Program-made: the position numbers and the translations under genes
Notes under the pieces: generated by a model
Databases searched by the model: none
What the model was told of the DNA's origin: nothing
The model's input: the letters and a program-made list of their open reading frames with translations, nothing else
Shown: positions 33,459-43,934 of the stretch, piece after piece
How positions within the stretch are numbered: position 1 is the stretch's first letter
How the letters are laid out: each line of letters starts with the position of its first letter
Source of the DNA: Tipula vernalis
Lineage: Eukaryota; Arthropoda; Insecta; Diptera; Tipulidae
Assembly: GCA_958295665.1 (NCBI GenBank)
Contig: OY282558.1
Location: 64,344,789-64,408,788, forward strand
Direction of reading: 5' to 3'
DNA length: 64,000 nucleotides

Positions 33459-35342
33459 TTAGTTCATAGTGTGCTGTAGCGGTATAAATACAACTTGGTT
33501 ATTGTCTTGATTTTGTTCAACACAAAATCTTTCTTCTTCAGTGTAAGGAACGACAACATTGATCTCCTCGATCTCCCAAAATTTTCGAAGAGCTAAATCT
33601 ACGTCTAAGTGGAGATTAACTGGAACCATTTCCTTGCCAACTTCCATTTGAATTGGCGTTCCTGCTATCACCCATCCTAGCCTTGTATTGTGAGCAACAA
33701 GTTTTGTCCTCGGAATATATTCTTTGCCATTACAAATAATTTCAAAAAAAAAATCACTACCGAGTAGTATATCTATTTTACCTTTCTTATTAAAGAGCGG
33801 ATCTGCTAGCTCTAATTTCTCCAAACCTTTCAGATCGTTCATTTCGTGAATCGAGGGTTGGTACGATGAAATGTTAGGTACTATAAGCACTCTCGCTGTT
33901 GTCATGTAACTTGCCTTGTCCAATCGGGATTTTATACAAATCGTTGCTGCGCCTTTCGATACTCCCGAAGAGACATCATTCAGGCCCTTTATCCAAATTC
34001 GCCCATTCTCCCTTTTTAAACCAAGTCGTTGGAAACATTCCTCTGTTACAAATGAGGTTTGCGAGCCGGAATCAAGCAGCGCGCGACATAGTTGCCATTC
34101 GCCGTTAAATTTCTCTACCTTTATCTGAGCAGTTGGAAGGATTGCTGTACTTACCGAATTGGCGTGACCACAAGTAGTTGTTTTGGGTGAATCTTCTGAG
34201 GATTCCAAATGTAAGATATCGTGGTGCTTTTTTTGACACACATTGCACTTTCGCCTTGACTTGCACTGATACACCATGTGCGTATTATTTAAACAATTAT
34301 AACATCTGGCATGTTTTCTAATATATTCTCTGCGCTGCTGAACTGTTAGCTCTAGAAATTGAGCAAACTCAAACAATTTATGTTCCTTTCCGCAAAATGC
34401 ACAGGTTACTGCTTCTACAGTGTGCATTGCCTGAACATTTTGTTTAGCAGATGTACGGCTTCCGCGTCCTTCCAATTTGATGCCTTGTAATGAATCCATA
34501 CGTTTATTTAAAACCGACAAAAGGTTATCAATAGTGGGATAATCAACGTCTGATGTCTCCAATTTCCACATTTGCCTAGTTTCTGCGTCCATCTTTTGGG
34601 TAGCAATATATATAAGCCAGGGATCCCGACTCTCCGCTTGTGGCCCAAGTGCCTTGAGTCCACGTACGACTTCATCGCATGTATCATGCAAACGTGCAAT
34701 AGATTTGGACGTAGCGTTTGTTACTATCGGTTGGTCAAAGTACGTTTGGATAAATGAATCGACGATGTATCGTTTCCTGTCGTATCTCTTGCAAAGCTTA
34801 TGGTATGCTTCGATATAATTCGCGTCATTAACTGGAAAATGTCGAACCAACGCAAGTGCTTCGCCTCTTAAAACTCCCTTGAGGTATTGAAACTTTTGGG
34901 CAGGAGAAAGATTTACATTCTCGTGCACTGTCGACCTAAATAAATCAAAAAATGATTGCCATTCCTTAAAGTTCCCATCGAATGGGGGAATGGTAATACG
35001 CGGCAATCGAAAATCACTAGACGGTGTATGCGATATATTCAACGTTTGATCCAAATTTACTGCCGGTGGATCCGTTGCCTTCATCTTGCGTATAGCGCCT
35101 TGTAACGTAGAAACGATGGAATAATACTGAGCGTCTACGGTTTCGATGTCAGTTTGAACGACATCAGATAATGCGAGCATTTGGTATTCAACATCCACAA
35201 AATCTTTGTAAAACTGTTGTATTTTTTCCAATCTAACCGATAATTCTTCAATATTCGTGTCATTCTTAATATTACGAACAAAATTTTCTATTCGCGTAAT
35301 CTGACCTTTAATATATGATCGCTTTCCTTTTAGCACATCCAT
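33459..35342 (-). CDS. BEL/Pao gag-protease ORF, uninterrupted, no reverse transcriptase
   Basis: A 627-codon open frame starting MDVLKGKRSYIKGQITRIEN. It has gag (PRITIPPFDGNFKEWQSFFD, DUF1759-like, about residues 112-260), two zinc-knuckle-like motifs (CAFCGKEHKLFEF; CYNCLNNTHMVYQC then CNVCQKKHHDILH) and a retroviral-type aspartic protease (ALLDSGSQTSFVTEECFQRL; later DILLGSDFFFEI). It stops soon after LRKFWEIEEI, where complete BEL polyproteins continue into reverse transcriptase. No frameshift or stop occurs, unlike the other retroelement genes here. I find no LTRs or pol remainder. It may be a young non-autonomous BEL insertion or a gag-protease captured by the DNA transposon. Confidence 0.82.
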   Translation of the reverse strand: MDVLKGKRSYIKGQITRIENFVRNIKNDTNIEELSVRLEKIQQFYKDFVDVEYQMLALSDVVQTDIETVDAQYYSIVSTLQGAIRKMKATDPPAVNLDQTLNISHTPSSDFRLPRITIPPFDGNFKEWQSFFDLFRSTVHENVNLSPAQKFQYLKGVLRGEALALVRHFPVNDANYIEAYHKLCKRYDRKRYIVDSFIQTYFDQPIVTNATSKSIARLHDTCDEVVRGLKALGPQAESRDPWLIYIATQKMDAETRQMWKLETSDVDYPTIDNLLSVLNKRMDSLQGIKLEGRGSRTSAKQNVQAMHTVEAVTCAFCGKEHKLFEFAQFLELTVQQRREYIRKHARCYNCLNNTHMVYQCKSRRKCNVCQKKHHDILHLESSEDSPKTTTCGHANSVSTAILPTAQIKVEKFNGEWQLCRALLDSGSQTSFVTEECFQRLGLKRENGRIWIKGLNDVSSGVSKGAATICIKSRLDKASYMTTARVLIVPNISSYQPSIHEMNDLKGLEKLELADPLFNKKGKIDILLGSDFFFEIICNGKEYIPRTKLVAHNTRLGWVIAGTPIQMEVGKEMVPVNLHLDVDLALRKFWEIEEINVVVPYTEEERFCVEQNQDNNQVVFIPLQHTMN

Positions 35343-36415
35343 TATCGACTACTGATGTAAAATTATAAAACTTGGACTCACTACGTTATATCACAAGTTA
35401 CAACACGTGGGAAGAAGAAAAAATGTTCAAAGTACCGAAATACGAGTATAAATTTGATTCAAGTCTATAATAAACGATTTTAAACAATGTATACTGTCTG
35501 ATAAAACACTTAACACTCCTTAATATAATTCACTGAATACACTTCGATGCACTTATGAAATTTTCACACAAAAAAATCGAACGTTCAAGATATAGTTTTT
35601 ATTGAATACTTATTAGTTTAATATAAATGATTAACAAAAAAATTAAGTTTCAAATAAAGTTTATTCAATAAAGGTTTTATGTGTTTTATTTATTTATAGT
35701 AAATATAGTAAAATAAATTTATACTCAATTCGTTTATTCTTCGGTTTCCCGCTCGATGTGGCTTCCTTAATTCTGTTTTCCAAAACTGCTACTGAACACG
35801 ATCCGGCTCGAAGGACCAAAAAATGTACGGACGTGTTCTCCAAATATAAATAAAACAGAATCGTTTATATAACGTTACAATTGTAATCAAAAACTGATTT
35901 ATTATTTTTAATTTTAATTTCCAATATTTAATTGTTGCGATGTTTACAGCTCTCTTGTCGAATAAAAAGTGACCGAGCTAAGAATATTTTTTATTTTATT
36001 AAACTAAAGTGCGCCAAATACTTAAAAAAACCGAATTCACCATTATTTCGAAATGCTGAATGAGTTTAAGGTATTTAATTTAAGCAAGTCATCGAGGTTC
36101 AACCGTAGATGGCAGTGCGATCAGAACGAAGAACTGCAATAATATTGTCGATAGTCTAGATTGACTTCTTATCGACTGTATAAAAAAAACAATAAACAGC
36201 TGTCATATTCTAATGACAATAATGGTAAGTTTTTGGTCGCTTTAATTTAACTTTTACAATATTTCAATTATTTTAATTTGTAATTAATTCAATTTCAGAA
36301 AATGGAAATCAATTAAAGAAGAAAAATAGAAGTAAAATAGTATAAGAAAAATATAAGTATAAGCTAAGTATAAATTATCAAATAATTCAATGTTTACATT
36401 TTTATATTTTTGTTT
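35343..36415. other. Non-coding interval upstream of the BEL ORF
   Basis: On the minus strand this would be the leader of the gag-protease ORF. It includes ttggtccttcgagccggat (about 35800-35818), a sequence of the kind I associate with BEL leaders; that link is from memory and uncertain. No matching LTR was found at 33260-33458. 35830-36415 is AT-rich with no gene. Confidence 0.4.
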
Positions 36416-38550
36416 TCAGCTCCTGGTGATCCTGAACAGATTTATTGCCACTAACTTACAAAATATTTCTTTAATTGAACACAAATAACTCAAACTAAAT
36501 TCATTACAATTTGTGGTATAAAATACATTTATATTAGAAGATTCTATTGGATCTAAAAAAAAGTCATCGCGATATTTTAACTTATGTCCATAAATAAAAT
36601 GTTCTGCGTTTATTTTAATTCCATATTCCATTGCAATAATTTCTAGGTTTACATTCAAGAACCATTTATCTTCAAAATTACTTCTTATGGTAAAATTATC
36701 TTTCAATTTTATATACGAATATTTTGTAGTATTTGATTCGTCAACTTTGAAAGGAAATTTAAAAAAAGGAAATGGTCCCTTTGGTGTTTGGGCAACCGCA
36801 TTTTTAGTAATTTCGGAGAGCCTATTCGCTAGCTGAACCAGTGGCAGGCGTCCATTCTTAATTTTTTTTTTTAATGTGATACAAGATATTTTCAAAAGGA
36901 TATGTAGAAATTGTAGGCAATGGTCCAAAACATTCTATTTCATCCGCTAGATGGCAGATGTTAGGTGGATTAGATGTTAAATGATCAGGATACAAGAAAC
37001 TGTAGTTTTCCACAAAATGCTCTGCTAATGATCTCCCCAATGGCCAATATTGTTTATAATAATTAGTCGAGAAAATTGTTGTTGAACAGAACAGTACAAG
37101 AAAATTGTAATAATCATCTACAGGTAAAATATCTTTCAGGACCACAATGCCTATATAATTAAGAAACGAGGCAAATTCGCTTCCCTTCCAAAAGGCAAGA
37201 ACATCTGTTCCTCTAACTTTCCGATGAATTTCTTGGGGAAGTTTAATTTTTAACAGTCTTTCATTCATGATACTTATAGTTCTAGAGTCCCATTTAGTGC
37301 CATACCCTAAACTGCCTTCTTTAAAACCCACTAAATATCGTTTCACAATACCAAGATGTAAAAGGTGTAGCGGATCTCCTACAACTATATCTTTAATCAT
37401 ATCTAAAGATGGAATTTGTAATAACGGCGATGTAATTGGTTCCAATTTTGTTCGGGAAATTGGACCATCGGGTGTTTTTCTTTTATAGTTGTTGTGATGT
37501 AATCCATATATTCTTGATCGAAAACCTTCGTCTGTTCTACGTGGAGCATATTGATCGTGGAAAACAGTTGTATTCGAAATATGCGAGAATTCTCCTATAG
37601 TAGTACATTTCAGGCATCCGTGCTTTGCATTAAAGTATGCTGTACCTATAATAAACGATCGCGCCGGAGTGTCACATATAAAGCACCTTATTTGCACTTT
37701 AAGTGTGTGGTTATTGATTGTAATTCCATTTTCAAGAATTGGTACTATTTCATCCACAAATGGTTTTAGAAATTCTTCTACTTTTTGTGGCTTACTAGTT
37801 CCGTAAAATACCCCGATTACCATAGGTTGAAAATCTTCTATTTCAAAAACATTAAATAGTATTGGCCAAAATTCTGCCTTGGAGCTTCTAAAAATAGGCA
37901 AACCATCAATATTGATATTTAAAGAAATAGAAACTGATTCCCTGAGTTCTGCGAAGTATGATCTTAAACAAAATTCAAGCCCCTGGTGCCAGTATTCACC
38001 ACCTTCTATTTTTGTAAAGGTATTGGCAGTTTGCCGCGGCGTCATCATGACTGATCTAGGGTCGTTCTGTAAATTGGCAGCAAAACATTTATTTATATTT
38101 TTAATTAAAGGTTTCAATGCTGCTTGACTGATATTATAGTGGACTGTCCAAGATTTTTAAAATTCACTAAACGCTAAATCGTTTTCTTTTTTTGAAAACT
38201 TATTATCATTTTCACAGCCACTTTCAGTATTAGTATCATCTGGACTAAAGTATTCAACATCGTCACTCTCATAAGTAGCCCCTACATTTACAGTATGAGT
38301 ATCCATGTATTCATTCGAATTAATTGTTTCTTTAGGTGGTAACTGAATAAATGAATCACTTAAAGCTAGAGTAGATGAATGAACGACTGGTAGTTCTTCG
38401 TGTTCCAAACTCTGCTGACTTAAGGCTGCTTTGAAACGAGTTCCAACCTGTTTGCAAAATGTTGAACATTTTTCTGAGGTAAGTTTCTGCAATCGTCGTC
38501 GATATTTTCTCCTATCGTTTAATTGTTTACAACTCAGTTTTTTTTTTGTT
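36416..38550 (-). pseudogene. CACTA-like transposase, near-intact
   Basis: On the minus strand the protein starts near 38550, shifts frame at an A-run near 38535, reads 38492-38160 (acidic N-terminus), meets one in-frame TAA (38157-38159), then continues to 36858. The core has ISLNINIDGLPIFRSSKAEF, CDTPARSFI, HGCLKCTTIGEF and DIVVGDPLHLLHLGIVKRYL, the style of CACTA/EnSpm transposases, and ends CHLADEIECFGPLPTISTYP. A frameshift in a second A-run near 36870 joins the C-terminal 36416-36900 part (ANRLSEITKN). One stop and two homopolymer shifts make it a young pseudogene; A-run errors could be sequencing artefacts. Start choice is uncertain. Confidence 0.75.
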
Positions 38551-38639
38551 GCTTTTATCCATATTTTTAATTTATATATTATATTGTATGAAATTAAAAT
38601 AATTGAAGCAAAATTTCTTTAAAATAGTTTGTTCGCCAC

Positions 38640-39110
38640 GTAAATGTATTTTATTTGACATATATTTTTTGTTGATTATTTAGTCATAACTAAGAATTTT
38701 CCTATGACTTTTCTTTGATTTTATGTAAAGTTTGTTGAATTATAATTTTTTTAATGATTGGTCATTATTCGATCTTAAAACAAATTATACAGCTTGATAT
38801 TTGATCGAACACAACTTTAAATAACTGTTAATCACATCAGATATATATCGATCAAATATCGAGATATAAAGATTCTTTTATGATCAATGAATGACCAATA
38901 AAAAAAAATATTAAAATTATCGAGAGATGTTTCTCGATTGGCACAGTATGATTAATATATGATACCCTATGACTGTCAGTCATATGGAAATTCAATATAT
39001 GACGTTTTATGACTAAGTGATCAGCACAATGACCGAAGTGTGACCGATTAATGTGTTCGAGTCACAAGATGACCGTTATAAAACCAATTTATGATTAAAC
39101 AAAAAAAATT
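38640..39110. repeat. Subterminal TATGAC/GTCATA motif cluster, right end
   Basis: Counterpart of 30350-30720: gtcataactaag, cctatgacttttc, aatgattggtcatt, ccctatgactgtcagtcatatgg, atatgacg, ttatgactaagtgatc, cacaagatgaccg. Density and orientation mix match the left end. Confidence 0.65.
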
Positions 39111-39297
39111 ATCTGACTTGAGGTTTACTGGGAATCCATAAAAGACTTAAATTCTTCCAAGCATCTGGTGGCGTTTATCAAGGACTTGAACCTCCACTTT
39201 ACGTGAAAATTTCTGGGGATGCACAATAGACCTCAATGGTCGCGGTACACAGGGCTAGTATAGCTCACCGCGTAAACCAGAAACAAAAAAAAAAAAA

Positions 39298-40353
39298 GGT
39301 ATAATTGATAATTACGACAATCGACATCTGCAAAAAAATTGAAACACAACATAGGAAAAAGTAGAAAGACAAGAAGAGAAAAAGTAATCATCTGCTTAAA
39401 ACAAAGTCAATTGAAACCCGAGAAACAAACCAAAAAACCTCGTCTGCTTTTTTTGCAGATATCGAGTTTTATCTTTTTTCTGTAAAATCGTCGATGCGTG
39501 AATAAATAACTATAATAAGGTTACATAAATAAATTTGCATTGGTTTATGACATTTTTTGATTAAATTTACTTTTTATGTGTAAAGAAAACGAATTTTTGA
39601 TTTGACATCTGCATCTGCGAAATTTTTTGAATGTAAATCAGTCTTTATAAACGTTGAAAGGATTTTTTCATTTGATTTATAACGGTGACGATCAATTCGA
39701 CAATATCAACTGGATGAAACCAACCCGGCTCGACTTGACAACAATCAACTCAACCATAAACAATTCGGCAATGGTTATCTCGGCGGTGATCAATATGGTG
39801 ATTGTTTACTTGACGACAGTTCTTTTGAAAAAGTTACTAAAAAATGCTAGAACTCTTTCTAAGCCCAACGGGGCTCTATATTTTTCTTTTCCAGTTTCGA
39901 TGTTTTCTGTTTCTTTTACCATTTGTCTGTTTGGGAAATTACGTCACAAAATGGTGATTTGCCCAAAATCATGCCCGGAAGGTTTGTAACAAGCTTTCTT
40001 TTTATTTCGATAGCATATTTTAAATTTCTTGTGTTGAAGTAACCCAATTGTAGATGTTATTCATTCCCAATCGTCTGATCTGACAAACCAAAACAAAATG
40101 TTTATATTTCACATGTACACCATATGTACTTACAAGTTGAGTTTCTATCTCGAATCGTTTTATTAAGGCGAAAACGATGGTAATGTACACCAATCCCTTA
40201 TCCATAATATTTGTACGTATTATTCGAAGTTGTAACCAACAGAAAAGGCAGCCGGATGTGTACGCAACGCAGCATTCCGTGCAGGATTATTTATCAGCGA
40301 CTTTGGGAATCTAAATAAAGAAGTTAACTTGTGTATTTGTCCGATTCTCCATC
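39298..40353. other. Interval between LINE F and the BEL element, no gene assigned
   Basis: A 111-codon frame at 39654-39989 has a hydrophobic stretch (MVISAVINMVIVYLTTVLL) but no family I recognise. 40200-40350 may be the BEL leader or LTR end (aataaagaagttaacttgtg near 40314), yet I find no repeat of it beyond 49109. Confidence 0.4.
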
Positions 40354-41772
40354 ATGAGTTCACTGACTCAAACCGGAGATAACCCTTTCAACCGCTCGTC
40401 AGTTATGACACACACACCCCTACGAATGCAATCAAATCGTCCACTTTGTGATGATCCGGACAATAACAACATGGTCCGCTGTGATAATTGCAAATCGTTG
40501 TTTCATATGAAATGCGTGGGAGGAAGTTCAGTGATAATGAGCTGCAAGAATTGGCAATGCCGAATATTCCGAAAACGTAAACAACCGATCATTGATAAAA
40601 CTAATGAAGTGCAAACGCCTGGTTTAATCCAAATCGGTGCAACAAGAGCAGGTGCGAATGATGTCAACGAAGAAACATCGCAACCAAATAAAAAGGACGG
40701 TTTATCGAACGCAAACGTTTCCCCTGGTGGAACTGATGGTGATTCGAAACCAAATGAAATCATAAAGGAATCGGATGCAAAATCAATTGTTTATGAAACG
40801 AAATCAGTAATAAGCGGTCGTCGATCACATATTTCAACGAAATCATCAATTAAAAGTCGTAAAAAAGCAACAGCTCTTGCCAAACTAGTAGAGTTACGAA
40901 AAATGCAAGAGATTTACATTTCGGAGAGGTTCAAAATCATTGAAGAATTCGATGAAGAGTCGCCGGACACCGACGAAGACACATTGAGTAATTTGAACTT
41001 CGACGCAAATGTGACAAAGTGGGTCAACGAAAATCATAAAATCACGTGGGATGATCCACAAACATCAAAAACAACACTCAAGCAACAACTGCAAAGGGAA
41101 TATCAAAAACCAATTATGAATACTGATGTTAAATTTGGGGCAGAAGATGTGAAAACAGGAGAACGTGAAAATGTAAGATCTAGCCAACAACCGCGTGGTA
41201 TCAGCACGGAACGGCATACAAATCGGCCGGACCGAACATTTACAACTACAACAGTCAAACTCCCTTGGTTGTCAGCAACAAATCAAAATGACTTTCGACG
41301 TAGCACAACGAACGTGATCTATTCAGATGACGAAGGCGAAAACAACGTTCCAATGAACGCCCATGTTTATCACGTCATACGTCGAGTCGACAAGATTGGG
41401 GCGATTTACAAATAAAGAAAATCGTGATCGACTATTAAGATGTTTGAAAGGAAACGCATTGGAAGCGGTAAAATCCAAACTTTTTTTTCCGGAAATGGTT
41501 CCCTACGTGTTGAACACATTACGAGTTTTGTATGGTAATCCCGAAGTGATCGTCGAAACTATTATCGAATGACCGTGCAACATTTATGCATAATGATCGA
41601 AGTCTGCGGTCTAACTGAACACAGCACAAATCCGATACTTCTCAATAAATTGGTCGGAAAATTACCTGCGGTTTGGAGAATGGAATGGGCCACCTTCAAG
41701 CAGAATCATCAAATTGTAAGTTTATCAACGTTCAACGAATACTTGCATGATTTGGCCGAGCGAAAAATCTAA
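40354..41772 (+). pseudogene. BEL gag with N-terminal PHD-like finger
   Basis: Capsid precursor that would assemble virus-like particles. Residues about 30-75 (CDDPDNNNMVRCDNCKSLFH then MKC and WQC) have Cys/His spacing of a PHD-type zinc finger. A Ser/Thr-rich and charged middle follows (KSSIKSRKKATALAKLVELR, a helix seen in BEL gags). The frame ends at 41415 and continues in 41363-41572 (NKENRDRLLRCLKGNALEAV) and 41569-41772 (MIEVCGLTEHSTNPILLNKL). Two frameshifts prevent a full product. Confidence 0.8.
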
Positions 41773-43934
41773 AAACAGTTGTATTGTTTGTAAAGACAAC
41801 GAACACGAAATACAAAATTGTAAAAAGTTCAAGAGTATGCAACCAGCCGATCGTTGGACATTTGTTAACAAACATAAACTTTGCAAAAGTTGTTTATATA
41901 ATCATCGTAACAAATGTGCTTTCGATAAAGTTTGTAATGTGAACGGTTGTCCGCGCAAACACAACTATCTCTTACACAACCCAAATCTTCATTCCGATGA
42001 ACCGATAAACAATACACCATCGTCATCGAATACAATATCGTCGCCAAAAACACAATCAACATCAATGCCGATTGAATCACAAGATGAAAGTTCATCGACT
42101 AAAATGGACATGTACTCAAATCATGTGCCTTCCACTTCGAAAATGCACGCAACACATTACGGTGCAACGCAAATACTCTCGCGAGTGGTCCCAGTGGTTC
42201 TGTTCGGCAAAAAGCTTAGTATCAAAACTTACGCTTTTCTCGACGAAGGTTCACACGTAACAATGATCGACGAAAATTTGGCCAAACAACTGGAATTGAA
42301 AGGCCCCACCGTAGATTTTCAATTACAATGCACCGGCGGAAACACACGAACCGAAATAAACAGCTTGCGTACTTCTGTTAAAATTTCTGGTATCGGTTAT
42401 CCGAAACAATATCAAATGGATGACATATACACCGTGAAATCATTGGAGTTTCCAAGACAGTCGACCCCTATCGACATCACAAAATATGAACATCTACGCG
42501 ATTTACCAATAAAGGAGTACACAAACGCAAAACCACAGATCCTCATTGGTGCGGATCACGTACAATTAACCAGCACACTTCAATTACGCGAAGGGTATCG
42601 AGGGGGAGCCCGTTGCAGCAAAAACCAGAATCGGATGGGCAATTTACGGGCCGTATTGCTTAAGCGGGTATAGTTCACAGTCAAAGACTTTTCTTCATCG
42701 AAAACTTCGGTGTAGCTTGTCCAACAAAGTTACCCGAATCGAAAGAAGATGAAAGAGCACGAACCATCATGGAAAACACAACACGGAAAATCGGTAATAA
42801 ATATGAAACAGGACTTCTCTGGCGATACGAGAATGTCAAATTACCAGACAGCATGCCCATGGAAATTCGTCGTTGTGCAAGTTTCAAAAACAAAATGATT
42901 CATGAACCTTATACAGCCGTCTGAAAAACGAAATTTCGAAGTACGTTCAAAGTGGGTACGCGCACAAATTGTCACAAACAGAAATCGATGACACAAATGA
43001 TAGAACCTGGTATTTACCAGTTTTATCCGTCAAGAATCCGAACAAACCGGAAAAAACACGAATCGTTTGGGATGCTGCAGCGGAGGTCAACAAAACATCA
43101 CTCAACTCTATTCTCTTGCCTGGTCCAGATTTACTCTCACCGCTCACCGATATTCTTCTTCGTTTTCGAGAGTATCCAATTGCGATATCGGGTGACATTC
43201 GTGAAATGTTTCATCAGGTAAAGATAAGAAAATCAGATCAAAACTCCCAACGATTTCTTTGGCCAAGTTTAACCGACAAACCTGATATATACGTATTAAC
43301 GGTTATGGCATTTGGCGCATGTTGTTCTCCGAGCTCAGCCCAGTTCGTCAAGAATAAAACCGCAATGCTATTCCAAGAGGAATGCCAAGAAGCTGTTAAC
43401 GAGATCGTCAAAAATCACTAAGTGGACAACTGGTTGTCTAGTTTTAGTATAGAAGAAGAAGCTGTCAAGATTATCAAAGATATCGTTCGAATTCATGCAA
43501 TGGGTGGATTTCTCATTCACAAATTTATCTCCAACTCGCAAAATGTTCTTCAACAAATTAATGAATCCGCTGAACATGAACCAAGAAATCTAAATTTAGG
43601 TGGCGAAAGTGAAGCTCGCGTCTTCGTTATGTGGTGGTCTACAACAGACGACGCATTTTTCTACTCATTGAATGTTAAACGTGCCGGTGAAAACATCATC
43701 AATGGCGAACGAGCACCCACCAAACGAGAAGTCTTGAGAGTTTTAATGATGATATATGACCCGCTCGGGTTGATCGGATTTTACATCGTCTACATGAAAA
43801 TCGTCCTCCAGAAAATCTGGAAATGCGATATTGGATGGGATGACCCAATCATTTCTGAACACTACGATATGTGGCTCCGGTGGACCAAATGTCTTCCCCT
43901 CGTGGAGAATGCCGGTTCCGAGTCCAAAATTTGA
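41747..43934 (+). pseudogene. BEL zinc knuckles, protease and reverse transcriptase, broken
   Basis: 41747-42673 has knuckle motifs (CIVCKDNEHEIQNC; CKSCLYNHRNKC; CNVNGCPRKHNYLLH) and an aspartic protease with the BEL-style active site FLDEGSHVTMID. Reverse transcriptase runs from about 42700 to 43940: RIVWDAAAEVNKTSLNS, ISGDIREMFHQVKI (first catalytic Asp) and PSSAQFVKNKTA. At the YVDD box the Tyr codon has become TAA (43419-43421) and the second Asp is Asn, so the sequence reads stop-VDNW. The frame is the same on both sides of that stop. Frameshift near 42670-42970. Confidence 0.85.

Larger units (their letters stand above)
30312..39132 (-). mobile_element. CACTA/EnSpm-like DNA transposon inserted in LINE F
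   Basis: 8,821 bp with imperfect inverted ends (about 19 of 26 positions match; both begin CCCAG) and a 2-bp AA duplication (30310-30311 and 39133-39134). Both subterminal regions are crowded with tatgac/gtcata motifs, typical of CACTA-type ends. It holds a plus-strand DUF4806-type gene, a minus-strand transposase and a BEL gag-protease ORF between them. Superfamily is inferred from the transposase and ends; the CCCAG terminus is not the usual CAC, so another placement is possible. Confidence 0.72.
25604..39297 (+). mobile_element. LOA-like non-LTR retrotransposon F, split by a DNA transposon
   Basis: F consists of 25604-30311 and 39133-39297; the 8.8 kb between is the CACTA-like element. 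It has 5' UTR (ggtggtctagacgtctgg..), ORF1, ORF2 with endonuclease, reverse transcriptase and RNase H, a zinc-finger tail (CRFCNMERETSEYLLFTC), 3' UTR and poly(A) (39281-39297). Removing the insert with one AA restores an open frame across the join, supporting the split. Flanks gtaataatt / gtataatt may be an imperfect TSD. Confidence 0.85.

Noticed and set aside
39654..39989. 111-codon frame with a hydrophobic stretch
   Set aside because: No family match I can name; one membrane-like segment is not enough, and it lies between two retroelements.
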